The notes under the pieces were generated by a model. The model had not been told where the DNA came from and did not search any database. It saw nothing but the letters and a program-made list of their open reading frames with translations. This document shows, in pieces, positions 1 through 10,086 of a stretch of 50,131 nucleotides of DNA. The translations under genes and the position numbers were made by a program. Origin of the DNA: Reyranella sp. (GTDB taxonomy: Bacteria; Pseudomonadota; Alphaproteobacteria; Reyranellales; Reyranellaceae); the NCBI GenBank assembly GCA_029946105.1, contig JAQSDW010000063.1, positions 1 to 50,131 on the forward strand. Reading direction: 5' to 3'. The stretch's first letter is position 1. Every line of letters begins with the position of its first letter.

Positions 1-575
1 CGATAGGCGACGTCCAGGCCGACATCGCCGCCGCTGTAGAACGACGACACGATCTCCAGCTTGCCGAACATCAACATCAGCCCGCGGACCGAAAAGCGCC
101 AATAGTCGTCCGGCGCGGCATGGAAGGCCTGCGACCACGGCGTGGCGACATAGGCGAGTCCGCCGGGCCGCAGCAGGCGCTCGATGTTGCCGGCGGCGCG
201 TGCCGGGTGACGCGTGTGTTCGAGCACATGGCTGCAGATCACCAGGTCGAAGGCGTCCTCGCTCAGCTTGGCCGTCAGTGTTCGTGGGCTTGCGCAGATG
301 TCGCCCACGACGTCGACATTGGCGCCCTCGAGCAGGTCGAGGCCGACGAAGCGCGCGCGGCCGCCGAAGCGCTGGGCGATCAGGCTGCGCCAGTTGCGTT
401 CGTTGCGATCCGAAACGAGGGCCCGCGAACCGACCTGCAGCACCCGCGGCGCGCGGCGTCCGATCCGCGCGGCCAGACGGTCGAGCAGCCGTTCGACCTC
501 GCGCCCGACGCTGGTGCCGACGACGCGCAGTTCCCCCCGGGGTTCGGAAGGAGCGTCGCCGCCGGCCGGCTTCAT
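1..575 (-). CDS. Class I SAM-dependent methyltransferase, C-terminus cut by window edge
   Basis: The minus-strand frame from the ATG at 575 encodes a methyltransferase of the type 11 style. It runs off the window, so about 191 N-terminal residues are visible. Motif I is replaced by a variant glycine stretch (RVLQVGSRALVS). The core motif FDLVICSHVLEHTRHP is the classic post-motif II signature, followed by IERLLRPGGLAYVATPW. The substrate is not predictable. It lies 22 bases behind lutC on the same strand and may be co-transcribed with the lut genes, although nothing in lactate metabolism requires it. The first 25 residues are low complexity, so the true start could lie further in. Confidence 0.75.
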   Translation of the reverse strand, partial: MKPAGGDAPSEPRGELRVVGTSVGREVERLLDRLAARIGRRAPRVLQVGSRALVSDRNERNWRSLIAQRFGGRARFVGLDLLEGANVDVVGDICASPRTLTAKLSEDAFDLVICSHVLEHTRHPARAAGNIERLLRPGGLAYVATPWSQAFHAAPDDYWRFSVRGLMLMFGKLEIVSSFYSGGDVGLDVAY

Positions 576-597
576 GGCCAGGCTTTCAAGGGAGTGG

Positions 598-1284
598 TCA
601 TTCGCGCACCACGACGATGTGCATGCGACGCGGCCCGTGGGCGCCGAGTTCCATGGCCTGCTCGATATCGCCGGTCCGGGACGGCCCGGTGATGGTGTTG
701 ATGGTGCGCGGCATGCGGTCCTTGCCATAGCGCGCGCGCAGCCGCGTCCACACGTCTTCGTAGCCGCCGACGATATCGCTCTCGCGGATCACCACGATGT
801 GGGTGTCGGGCAGCAGGTTCAGCGTCACCGGATGGTCCGGCCCCGACGCCATGACCAGTGTGCCGGTCTCGGCAATGCCGGCGAAGGCGCCGGTGATCGA
901 GACCTGGTCGCTCCCCTCGCCGCGGCCCTGGCGCAGCGACAGCATCTTCTGGCTGTTCCAATCGTAGCCGGCGAGCAGGGGCGAGGGCGCAATCGCGGCC
1001 TCGGCCGGCAGGTTGTTGCGTGCCAGGAACGACACCACCTCGGCGGCCACGTCGGGCGCCGCCACGCGCGCCACCGTGGCATTGTTGGTCTCCGCCCATT
1101 GGCAGAATAGCGCCACCTTCTCGGGCTGGGCGAGCTGCGCGCGCGCCACGCTGGGTCCAAGCGGCGGCTGGGCGAGCCGCGCCTCGGCCGCCTGGCGCTG
1201 CTCGCCCGAGATCTCGCCACGGCGCAACGAGCGGCGGATGCCGTTCAGGATCTGCGCTCGGGCCGTTGTCGACGCGTCGCTCAT
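598..1284 (-). CDS. lutC: Lactate utilisation protein C (LUD domain)
   Basis: This is a 228-residue LUD-domain (DUF162) protein, the third subunit of the LutABC L-lactate oxidation complex, which converts lactate to pyruvate in the cytoplasm. Visible family signatures are GAFAGIAETGTLVMAS, then PDTHIVVIRESDIVGGYEDVW, and the C-terminal TGPSRTGDIEQAMELGAHGP segment that lines the predicted active site in LUD proteins. The start is the ATG at 1284, which overlaps the lutB stop by four bases (ATGA), so translation is coupled. Upstream in-frame codons that would lengthen the protein lie inside lutB and are shadow sequence. Length is close to that of Bacillus LutC. Function is by homology; the electron acceptor is unknown. 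Confidence 0.93.
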   Translation of the reverse strand: MSDASTTARAQILNGIRRSLRRGEISGEQRQAAEARLAQPPLGPSVARAQLAQPEKVALFCQWAETNNATVARVAAPDVAAEVVSFLARNNLPAEAAIAPSPLLAGYDWNSQKMLSLRQGRGEGSDQVSITGAFAGIAETGTLVMASGPDHPVTLNLLPDTHIVVIRESDIVGGYEDVWTRLRARYGKDRMPRTINTITGPSRTGDIEQAMELGAHGPRRMHIVVVRE

Positions 1285-2699
1285 GACCGCCTCTTCTTCC
1301 ACTGGGCGTGGAACGTGCCGCCGGCCTGCGGCGCGGGAAGATCGCGGAAGCGTGTCCAGCCGCCAGCCAGGGGCAGCGCGTGATAGCGGCCCTCGGCCCG
1401 TCCGAACAGCGCCAGCACGCGATTGGCGACGCCAGTGAGACGGCGATAGAGCTGTGGCCGGCGCGCAACGAAGCTCCACAGCGCCAGCCCCTGGCGAACT
1501 GCCGTGGGCGTCAGGTGGCGCTCGAACTCGCGCTCACGCCAATGCCGCATCAGCTTGGGCAACGGGATGCGCACCGGACAGACGCTCTCGCAACGGCCGC
1601 AGAAGGTCGAGGCATTTGGCAGGTTGCCCGCTTCCTCGACACCGATCAGCTGCGGCGTCAGCACGGCGCCCAGCGGTCCGGGATAGACCCAGCCATAGGC
1701 GTGTCCGCCGATCGCGCCGTAGACCGGACAATGGTTCATGCAGGCGCCGCAGCGGATGCAGCGCAGGATCTCCTGCATTTCGGTGCCGAGCACCGCCGAG
1801 CGGCCGTTGTCGAGGATGACGACGTGATAGTGCTCCGGCCCGTCGAGATCGCCCGGCCGCTTCGGGCCGGTGTTGAGCGTGGTGTAGGCCGAGGATTCCT
1901 GGCCTGTCGCCGAGCGCGCCAGCACGCGCAGCAGGACGGCGGCGTCCTCGAGGGTGGGGATCACCTTCTCGATGCTGGCCAGCACGATGTGCATGCGGGG
2001 CAGCGTGTTGGAGAGATCGGCATTGCCCTCGTTGGTCACCAGCATCGACGAGCCGGTCTCGGCCACCAGGAAGTTGGCGCCGGTGAGACCGACGTCGGCA
2101 TCGAGGAACTTCTGGCGCAATACGTGGCGGGCTTCGGCAACGAGATCGTTGCGTTCGGTCAGACGCTTGGTGAAGCCCAGCTTGGCGTGATGCTCGAGGA
2201 AGGTATCGGCCACCTGGTCCTTGGTGAGATGGACCGCCGGCGCGATGATGTGGCTGGGCGGCTCGTGGCGGAGCTGGATGATGTATTCGCCGAGGTCGGT
2301 CTCGATCGGCGCGATGCCCAGCTCCTCGAGATGCTCGTTGAGCGCGATCTCCTCGGCCACCATCGACTTCGACTTGGCGACGGTCCTGGCGCCCATGCTC
2401 TGGCACAGCTCGCCGATGATGCGGCGCGCGTCGGCCGCGGTCGGCGCCCAATGGACGTGGCCACCCAGTGCCAGCACCTTGCGCTCGAACTCTTCCAGGT
2501 AGAAATCGAGGTTGGCCAGCGCGTGGTTCTTGATGTCGCGCGCGCGGTCGCGCAGGGCCTCGAACTCGGGCAGGCGCTCGGCCGCCTGGCGGCGGCGCTC
2601 CGAGAAGCCGACCTTCAGCTTGGCGAGCGAGTCCTGCAGGTTGGGGTCGGCCAGCGCATGGTCGACGTTGTCGTTGAAGTCGCGGGCGGTGGATTCCAT
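1281..2699 (-). CDS. lutB: Lactate utilisation iron-sulfur protein LutB
   Basis: This 472-residue protein combines an N-terminal LUD domain with two C-terminal 4Fe-4S motifs. The first is ILRCIRCGACMNHCP (CxxCxxCxxxCP) and the second FCGRCESVCPVRIP. In the LUD half, VAETGSSMLVTNEGN and LPRMHIVLASIEKVIPT are typical. LutB carries electrons in the LutABC lactate oxidation complex. It starts at ATG 2699, sharing one base with the lutA stop (TGATG), and ends overlapping lutC, so A-B-C is one coupled unit. Size matches Bacillus LutB (about 475 residues). No lactate permease or GntR-type LutR regulator is in the window. Confidence 0.95.
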   Translation of the reverse strand: MESTARDFNDNVDHALADPNLQDSLAKLKVGFSERRRQAAERLPEFEALRDRARDIKNHALANLDFYLEEFERKVLALGGHVHWAPTAADARRIIGELCQSMGARTVAKSKSMVAEEIALNEHLEELGIAPIETDLGEYIIQLRHEPPSHIIAPAVHLTKDQVADTFLEHHAKLGFTKRLTERNDLVAEARHVLRQKFLDADVGLTGANFLVAETGSSMLVTNEGNADLSNTLPRMHIVLASIEKVIPTLEDAAVLLRVLARSATGQESSAYTTLNTGPKRPGDLDGPEHYHVVILDNGRSAVLGTEMQEILRCIRCGACMNHCPVYGAIGGHAYGWVYPGPLGAVLTPQLIGVEEAGNLPNASTFCGRCESVCPVRIPLPKLMRHWREREFERHLTPTAVRQGLALWSFVARRPQLYRRLTGVANRVLALFGRAEGRYHALPLAGGWTRFRDLPAPQAGGTFHAQWKKRRS

Positions 2700-3508
2700 C
2701 AGCCGGGCCCGCCCCGTTCACTGCCGCGTTCCGGTTCGCCGATCGCCGGCAGATCGCCCATGCCGGCCAGCACTTCGGCGACATGGCGGACGCGGACGGC
2801 GCTGCCCTCGCGCTGCAGCTTGCCGGCCATGTTCATCAGGCAGCCGAGATCGCCGGCCAGCAGGGTGTCGGCCCCCGAGGCCGCGATATCGGCCGATTTC
2901 TCGCCAACCATGGCATTCGATATTTCAGGATATTTCACGCAGAAGGTGCCGCCGAAACCGCAGCACACCTCGGGGGTTTTCATCTCGCGGACCGACAGGC
3001 CCCGGACGGTCGCCAGCAGCCGGCGCGGCTGGTCCTTGACGCCGAGTTCGCGCAAGCCGGAGCAGGAATCGTGATAGGTGACGGCGCCGTCATAGTGAGC
3101 CGCGACCTTCTTTACGCCCAGCACGTCGACCAGGAATGCCATCAACTCGTAACTGCGCGCGGCCAGGTTCTCGGCCCGCGCCTTCATCGCCGGATCGTCG
3201 TCGAACAGGCCAGGATAGTGATGACTCAACATGCCACCACACGAGCCAGAGGGCGCCACGACGGCGTCGTAGCCTTCGAAGGCGTCGATGACCTGCGCCG
3301 CGATCGCCCGCGTCGTGGTGCGGTCGCCGCTGTTGTAGGCCGGTTGGCCGCAGCAGACCTGAAGCGGCGGCAGTTCGACCGTGCAGCCCGCCTCCTCGAG
3401 CAGCTTGACCGCGGCAAAGCCTATCGAAGGTCGGAACAGATCGACGAGGCAGGTGACGAAAAGCGCGATGCGGCGCGGACGGATAGTGAGGGACGGTAAC
3501 TTGGACAC
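2699..3508 (-). CDS. lutA: Lactate utilisation protein A, CCG-domain (Fe-S) protein
   Basis: This is the first gene of the lutABC set, with two cysteine-rich CCG domains: LQVCCGQPAYNSG near residue 50 and TPEVCCGFGGTFCVKYP further on, plus HDSCSGL. The family resembles the HdrB / glycolate oxidase GlcF C-terminal domain that binds a non-cubane Fe-S cluster. There is no ATG at the N-terminus. The family homology begins at RRIALFVTCLVD, so I chose the GTG at 3508, giving 269 residues. A TTG at 3544, with an AAGGGG stretch just upstream, is an alternative that would put the start 11 bases from the palindrome at 3556-3570. Either way that palindrome lies in the lutA promoter region as well as in that of katG. 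Confidence 0.9.
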   Translation of the reverse strand: MSKLPSLTIRPRRIALFVTCLVDLFRPSIGFAAVKLLEEAGCTVELPPLQVCCGQPAYNSGDRTTTRAIAAQVIDAFEGYDAVVAPSGSCGGMLSHHYPGLFDDDPAMKARAENLAARSYELMAFLVDVLGVKKVAAHYDGAVTYHDSCSGLRELGVKDQPRRLLATVRGLSVREMKTPEVCCGFGGTFCVKYPEISNAMVGEKSADIAASGADTLLAGDLGCLMNMAGKLQREGSAVRVRHVAEVLAGMGDLPAIGEPERGSERGGPG

Positions 3509-3551
3509 GGTGCCCAAGATGGCAGCCGCCAAAATCGGGTGCAATCACCCC

Positions 3552-3581
3552 TTGTTTAGAATTATTCTAATCTGATATAGA
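3552..3581 (+). promoter_or_regulatory. Predicted katG promoter overlapping the operator
   Basis: TTGTTT (3552-3557), an 18-base spacer and TATAGA (3576-3581) form a plausible sigma-70 promoter pointing to katG. The palindrome occupies most of the spacer, which is the arrangement of a repressor operator. The implied 5' leader is about 85 bases, with a GGAG ribosome site at 3663-3666. Confidence 0.45.
3556..3570. promoter_or_regulatory. Irr/Fur-family operator-like palindrome between lutA and katG
   Basis: TTAGAATTATTCTAA is a perfect 15-base palindrome (7-base arms, one central base). It resembles the Irr-box/ICE pattern TTTAGAA-N3-TTCTAAA described for alphaproteobacterial Irr and is close to PerR/Fur boxes. 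It lies between the predicted -35 and -10 of katG and just upstream of lutA, so one regulator could control both. Regulator identity is inferred from the motif only. Confidence 0.6.
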
Positions 3582-3603
3582 AGTGGTCAGCCAAAGATGA
3601 TGA

Positions 3604-5883
<2,280 letters not shown>

Positions 5884-5901
5884 CTGAGGAGGAGAGGCGC
5901 T

Positions 5902-5934
5902 CGGCCCGGGCGACCACGCCCGGGCCGTTTCGTT
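5902..5934 (+). terminator. Intrinsic terminator after katG
   Basis: Perfect 10-base stem CGGCCCGGGC (5902-5911) pairs with 5918-5927 across the loop GACCAC and is followed by TTTCGTT. It ends the katG transcript; the convergent mltA gene begins its stop codon about 20 bases further on. Confidence 0.8.
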
Positions 5935-5951
5935 GTCGGTAACGCCGCGCT

Positions 5952-7055
5952 CTAGCTCTTGTTGGGAACCAAGACGATCGCCCGGCCGCCGCTGTTCATG
6001 CGGCCGGCCCATTCCGCAGCCTGCGGGCCGTTGCCGTAGTACACGTCGCCGCGTGCCGGACCCACGATGGCGGCACCGGAATCCTGGGCGATCATCAGGC
6101 GCCGATAAGGCTCCGTGGCACCGGGCTTGCGATAGACAGGGCGAACGGTGTCGATCCAGACCGGTGTGCCGAAGGGGGTCAGCGTGGTGTCGACGGCCAG
6201 GCTGCGCTGCGCGGTGAGGGTCACGCCCTCGGCGCCGGCGGCGTTCCGGCTCTTGGTGTCCTTGAAGAAGATGTAGCGCTCGTTCTTGCGCATCACGTCG
6301 CGCGCCTGCTGGGGGTTGCGCTTCAGCCAGTCGCGGATCGCCGGCCAGTCGGCGTCGTCCTTCTTCATCACGCCCATCTCGATCAGCACGTTGCCGATGG
6401 CGGTGTAGGGCCGATTGTTGGAGCCGTCGAAGCCGAGAGTCATGACGCCGCCTTCGGCGAGTTGAATCTTGCCGCTGCCCTGGACCTGGACCTCGAACAG
6501 CCCGACGGGATCCTGCACCCAGGCGATTTCGAGTCCCTTGCCCTTCAAAACGCCCTGCTCGATCTCGGCGCGCGTGTAGTAGGGCTTGTCGGTGAGATCG
6601 GGCGGCCGGCGATAGACCGGCACGGTGAACAGACGGGACGGCGCCTTGCTGCCGCGCATCTCGGGCTCGAAGTAGCCCGTATACTTGGCTGGCTCCTTGA
6701 CCACGAGCGGCCGGAAATTCTCCTCGAAGAATACGCGGGCCGCCTTGTTGTCGCCCACCTTGACCGCGGCGCCGGCGTCGCAGATGCGCTTCCATTCGGC
6801 GGGAGTGACGGTCTTTTCGCCACCGTCGGTGACGATCTTGACCTCGGGTCCGGTGGTCAGCTTGGGGCAGGAGCGGCGAAAGGTGGCAAGTGCCTCGCCA
6901 TGCTTTTCATCGGCCCAGCCGGCGATCTCGTTGAAGGAGATCGGCGCCATCGCCACCCGCTTTTCGGGCGCGCTTGCTCCGATACCCGCACATGCAGACA
7001 GGAGACCAGCGACGGCAAGCAACACCGCGCCGCCGGACAGGACGCTCCAGCGCAT
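5952..7055 (-). CDS. mltA: Membrane-bound lytic murein transglycosylase A
   Basis: This 367-residue lipoprotein cleaves peptidoglycan glycan strands to 1,6-anhydromuropeptides. The N-terminus is a signal peptide ending in a lipobox (LLSACAG, cysteine 22), so it is probably anchored in the outer membrane. The MltA barrel domain is recognisable around GYFEPEMRGS and VFTVPVYRRPPDL-like stretches. The C-terminal 3D domain reads IAQDSGAAIVGPARGDVYYG, whose aspartate corresponds to the catalytic Asp of E. coli MltA (QDTGGAI context). It starts at ATG 7055, 16 bases behind the Tim44-domain gene on the same strand. That pairing with a Tim44-like gene is, to my knowledge, common in alphaproteobacteria. 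Confidence 0.95.
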   Translation of the reverse strand: MRWSVLSGGAVLLAVAGLLSACAGIGASAPEKRVAMAPISFNEIAGWADEKHGEALATFRRSCPKLTTGPEVKIVTDGGEKTVTPAEWKRICDAGAAVKVGDNKAARVFFEENFRPLVVKEPAKYTGYFEPEMRGSKAPSRLFTVPVYRRPPDLTDKPYYTRAEIEQGVLKGKGLEIAWVQDPVGLFEVQVQGSGKIQLAEGGVMTLGFDGSNNRPYTAIGNVLIEMGVMKKDDADWPAIRDWLKRNPQQARDVMRKNERYIFFKDTKSRNAAGAEGVTLTAQRSLAVDTTLTPFGTPVWIDTVRPVYRKPGATEPYRRLMIAQDSGAAIVGPARGDVYYGNGPQAAEWAGRMNSGGRAIVLVPNKS

Positions 7056-7071
7056 ATTCGGAAAGCCTCCC

Positions 7072-7809
7072 TTAGCCTTCGCTTTCAGTCTTTGTCAGCA
7101 GCCAGTTTGGATCGCTGGACTTGGTGTCGCGGCTGAACGTCCAGAGATCGACAACCTTCTGCACCTCGTTTGGATTGCCGTCGGCGATCTGGCCATCGGC
7201 ATTGCGCACCACGTTGATCTGTTCGCTGACGAAGCGCACCGCGATCGAGGCGACACTGCCCTGCAGTTCGGCCGCCGCAATGTCGGAGGCCTCGAAGCCG
7301 ATCAGCGTGGTCTCGGCCTTCTCCTGGCGCTCGGCACGGCCGCGAATGGCGCCCTCGAAGCTCGAAAAAGTCGCATTGTCCAGCAACGGACGCAGCGTTC
7401 CCACATCGCCCCGGGCGAAAGCCTCGACGATGGCAGTGAACGCCGCGCGCGCGCCGGTGCAGAAGCCCATCGGATCGAAAGAGGGGTCGGCCGCGCGTAC
7501 CGCCGCGACGCCGGCGGTGGCGGTTGGCAGGACCGTGGCCCTGATGCCGCCCGGGCCGGTCACGGACGATGGCGGGCGCGGCGCCGGGGTATTGGCGGTC
7601 GGCAGCGGGACGACGTTGTCGGGCTGGCTCGCACTGCCAGGCGCATCGCCGACGCGCGGCGCCGCTGCCGACGGCGGGGCCGGCGGCGTGAACGGATCGC
7701 GCGCGGGCGGTCGCTCGCTGCCTGTGCGTTTGCCGAGGACGGAACGCAGTCGCAGGATCAGGAATACTGCGACCAGCCCGATGAGAATGATGTCGTAGTT
7801 GTTACCCAC
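7072..7809 (-). CDS. Tim44-like domain protein, membrane anchored
   Basis: This 245-residue protein has an N-terminal transmembrane helix (NNYDIILIGLVAVFLILRLR), a basic stretch with SVLGKRTG, a Pro/Ala-rich linker of about 80 residues, and a C-terminal Tim44/TIM44-like domain (FTAIVEAFARGDVGTLRPLL and VRFVSEQINVVRNADG). In mitochondria this fold tethers Hsp70 to the import channel; bacterial versions are inner-membrane proteins of uncertain role. I chose the GTG at 7809 because a GGAG lies seven bases upstream and the transmembrane helix then starts immediately, as in homologues. Longer starts (TTG at 7836) lack support. It is probably co-transcribed with mltA from the promoter at 7849-7877. 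Confidence 0.85.
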   Translation of the reverse strand: MGNNYDIILIGLVAVFLILRLRSVLGKRTGSERPPARDPFTPPAPPSAAAPRVGDAPGSASQPDNVVPLPTANTPAPRPPSSVTGPGGIRATVLPTATAGVAAVRAADPSFDPMGFCTGARAAFTAIVEAFARGDVGTLRPLLDNATFSSFEGAIRGRAERQEKAETTLIGFEASDIAAAELQGSVASIAVRFVSEQINVVRNADGQIADGNPNEVQKVVDLWTFSRDTKSSDPNWLLTKTESEG

Positions 7810-7848
7810 GATGGCGCTCCGCCAACCCGTTACCAACCCGCTTCAAAT

Positions 7849-7877
7849 TACATAAGCCCCGAATGCGGAAAGGGCAA
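7849..7877 (-). promoter_or_regulatory. Predicted promoter for the Tim44-domain gene and mltA
   Basis: On the minus strand TTGCCC (7877-7872), a 17-base spacer and TATGTA (7854-7849) precede the GTG at 7809 by about 40 bases, leaving a short leader that carries the GGAG ribosome site. It lies in the 88-base gap after the cyclase gene. Confidence 0.5.
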
Positions 7878-7897
7878 GGCAAGCGGGAAGTGGCGAT

Positions 7898-9250
7898 TTA
7901 CGTCGCCAGAACCACAATATCGACCAAATCCGTAACACCTCCCACCCGTCGGCCGATCCGCCTCTCGCGCATCGCGGGCGGGACATAGCCCTGCTGCTCG
8001 GCGAGGGCGTAGGTGGCGCTGTCCGTCATGGCCCGGGTCTTTTCGTCCTTGTTGTGCTTTTCGAGCTTGGCTGCGAAGTTGACCGCATCGCCGATCACCG
8101 TGAACTCCAGCCGTTCGCCGTCGCCGACGGCGCCGAAGACGACGCGGCCCGACGAGCCCGCCATGCCGATGGTGCGCGGCGGCCGGCCGGCGGCCCGGCG
8201 TTCGTGGATCCAGCGGTCGGCGGCGGCGATCACGGCGTCGGCGGCGCGCAGCGCATCGGCGGCGGCCGTCGCCGAGGCAGCCACTGCGCCGAACGAGGCA
8301 AGGATGCCGTCGCCCAGGAACTTGTCGATGCTGCCGCCGTTGCCGGCGACCAGCGGGCAGACCCGGCCCTGATAGTCCTGCAGGACCTTCATCACCTCGT
8401 CCGGCTCGAGTTCGGTCGACAACCGCGTGAAGCCGCGCAGGTCGACGGTCAGGATGGCGACCTCGCGCAACTCGCCCTCGCCGGCCTTGATCGACATCGC
8501 GGCGGTCCGGATGCGGGCGGCGACGCCAGGATCGAAAAAGCGCGATAGATCGCGCGCCGCGGCACCCTCGCTGACTGATCGGACTAGCAGGTGGCGGGCC
8601 CGCGCGATGGCGAGTGCCAGCACCATGGTAGTGAGCAAGATGGCGATGATCTTGTCGATCTCGGCGCCCACCAGGAGGGCGTTGGATGTCATGTATTCGA
8701 TGAAATTGTGCGTCCGGTTGGGCGGCCCGCCGCGCCCGGTGGCGACGTAGAGTGTGAGCAGCGCCCAGCCGATCGAGGCGCAGAGGCCGGTGAAGACCAC
8801 GAACCGGGCCTCGAAGCGCAGGGTCCTGAGCGCAATGAACAGGAATACGTAGAACAGCGTCGGCACCTTCAGATAGAAGGCCGCTGGCTGCGCGTACTTG
8901 AAATGAAAGCTCCAGATCAGCCCCATCAGCAGCGTCATGTCGGCGATCACCGACAGGTAGAGCATCCAGGGGCTAAGCAGCCTGGCATGCGCCAGCGCGA
9001 TGCGGACGACGCAGAACGCGGCGTAGATCAGCAGCACCTGCAGCTCGAGGGAGTATTCGTCCTGCACCACGCCCTCGGCCATGGCGGTGCTCTGGTAGAC
9101 GCCGGTGACGAGACCGACGATGACGAGCTGGATCCAGCCGATCAGGATCTCGCTGCGTTCCTGCTGCCGCCGGATGGCGTCGCGCACACGTTCCGGGATG
9201 TTCTCCGGCCCGCCGCCGTCGAACAGCCAATCGCCCAGGCGGGCCAGCAT
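7898..9250 (-). CDS. Membrane-bound class III adenylate/guanylate cyclase
   Basis: This 450-residue protein has about six transmembrane helices in residues 35-220 and a class III nucleotide cyclase domain in the C-terminal half. The metal-binding aspartates are D270 (TVDLRGFTRLS) and D314 (KFLGDGILASFG). The purine-specifying pair K310 and T384 (EFTVIGDAVN) points to ATP. The transition-state pair is N391 and K395 (VNFAAKLEK), where most active cyclases have arginine. It starts at ATG 9250, sharing one base with the preceding methyltransferase stop (TGATG). It is the last gene of a coupled trio with a methyltransferase and an MBL-fold hydrolase. The membrane part resembles no named sensor domain that I recognise. 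Confidence 0.88.
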   Translation of the reverse strand: MLARLGDWLFDGGGPENIPERVRDAIRRQQERSEILIGWIQLVIVGLVTGVYQSTAMAEGVVQDEYSLELQVLLIYAAFCVVRIALAHARLLSPWMLYLSVIADMTLLMGLIWSFHFKYAQPAAFYLKVPTLFYVFLFIALRTLRFEARFVVFTGLCASIGWALLTLYVATGRGGPPNRTHNFIEYMTSNALLVGAEIDKIIAILLTTMVLALAIARARHLLVRSVSEGAAARDLSRFFDPGVAARIRTAAMSIKAGEGELREVAILTVDLRGFTRLSTELEPDEVMKVLQDYQGRVCPLVAGNGGSIDKFLGDGILASFGAVAASATAAADALRAADAVIAAADRWIHERRAAGRPPRTIGMAGSSGRVVFGAVGDGERLEFTVIGDAVNFAAKLEKHNKDEKTRAMTDSATYALAEQQGYVPPAMRERRIGRRVGGVTDLVDIVVLAT

Positions 9251-10086
9251 CAGACCTTCTCCAGCCACAGGCTCGTGGCCATCGCCTCGGCCGGCTGCGG
9301 CAGGCGGGCCACCACCGAGGCCGCGAGGCGTTCGCCCATCCGCCGCGTCGCCCACACGCTGGAAAACAGCGGTCGATAGGCACCTGATGTGAGCAATGGC
9401 AGCACACCCTGCTGTTCGTTGTAATTCCGCCAGCCCCAGATCGGCGGGTAGTCGAACGGCAGGAAGATGTCGTGGATGTGCACCAGGGCGCCCGCCGGCA
9501 GGCGGGGCAGCACGCGATTGAGCAGGATGTCGACGTCGCTGCCGGGCATCAGGATGTGGCTCGAATCGATGAACAGCACGCCGCCTGCCTGAAGCCCGTC
9601 GAAGGCATCGGACGGGGCGGCCTGCAAGGTCGAGGGCACGACGCGCACCCCCGGCAGGCCGACGATGTCGGCGCGGGGCATCGGATCGATGGCGAGGATC
9701 TCGCCGACGCCGCATTCCGCCCGGGCGAGGATGCGGGTCGAATGGCCCGACCCGACCTCGACGATGCGCTGCGGCTTGCGTTCGCGGACCAGGGCGTAGG
9801 CGACGGCGGCGTCGAGCGCGGGAAACCAGGATTGCCCGGTCAGACTCTTCAACCCTTCGATTCCCGCCGCATGGCGATCGACCGTGTCGAGCATCGAGGC
9901 GAATGCGCCAGCGTGCCGCTCGAAGAGCTGCTCGATCGCCGGATAGGGCGGCTGGGCGCCGGGCGGCGGCAACAGGGGGGCGTAGCGATGCGGAATGAAC
10001 CAGCCGCGCGGGGCGAGACCCAGTACGGTCGGCAATCCCAGCACCAGCCGCCGCCAGCGTCCGCGCAGGCTGAGCGAGCCGGTCAC
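9250..10086 (-). CDS. Class I SAM-dependent methyltransferase (Methyltransf_24 type)
   Basis: This 278-residue protein has motif I as IVEVGSGHSTRILAR and the acidic adenosine-binding motif as EILAIDPMPRADI. It also has VLFIDSSHILMPGSDVD and VHIHDIFLPFDYPP, which fit the Methyltransf_24 group often found with glycan or O-antigen genes. It starts with GTG at 10086, overlapping the stop of the MBL-fold gene by four bases (GTGA), and ends in a one-base overlap with the cyclase. The substrate is unknown. Residues 1-30 are basic and hydrophobic (RRLVLGLPTVLGL), perhaps a membrane-associating segment rather than a signal peptide. Confidence 0.85.
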   Translation of the reverse strand: MTGSLSLRGRWRRLVLGLPTVLGLAPRGWFIPHRYAPLLPPPGAQPPYPAIEQLFERHAGAFASMLDTVDRHAAGIEGLKSLTGQSWFPALDAAVAYALVRERKPQRIVEVGSGHSTRILARAECGVGEILAIDPMPRADIVGLPGVRVVPSTLQAAPSDAFDGLQAGGVLFIDSSHILMPGSDVDILLNRVLPRLPAGALVHIHDIFLPFDYPPIWGWRNYNEQQGVLPLLTSGAYRPLFSSVWATRRMGERLAASVVARLPQPAEAMATSLWLEKV

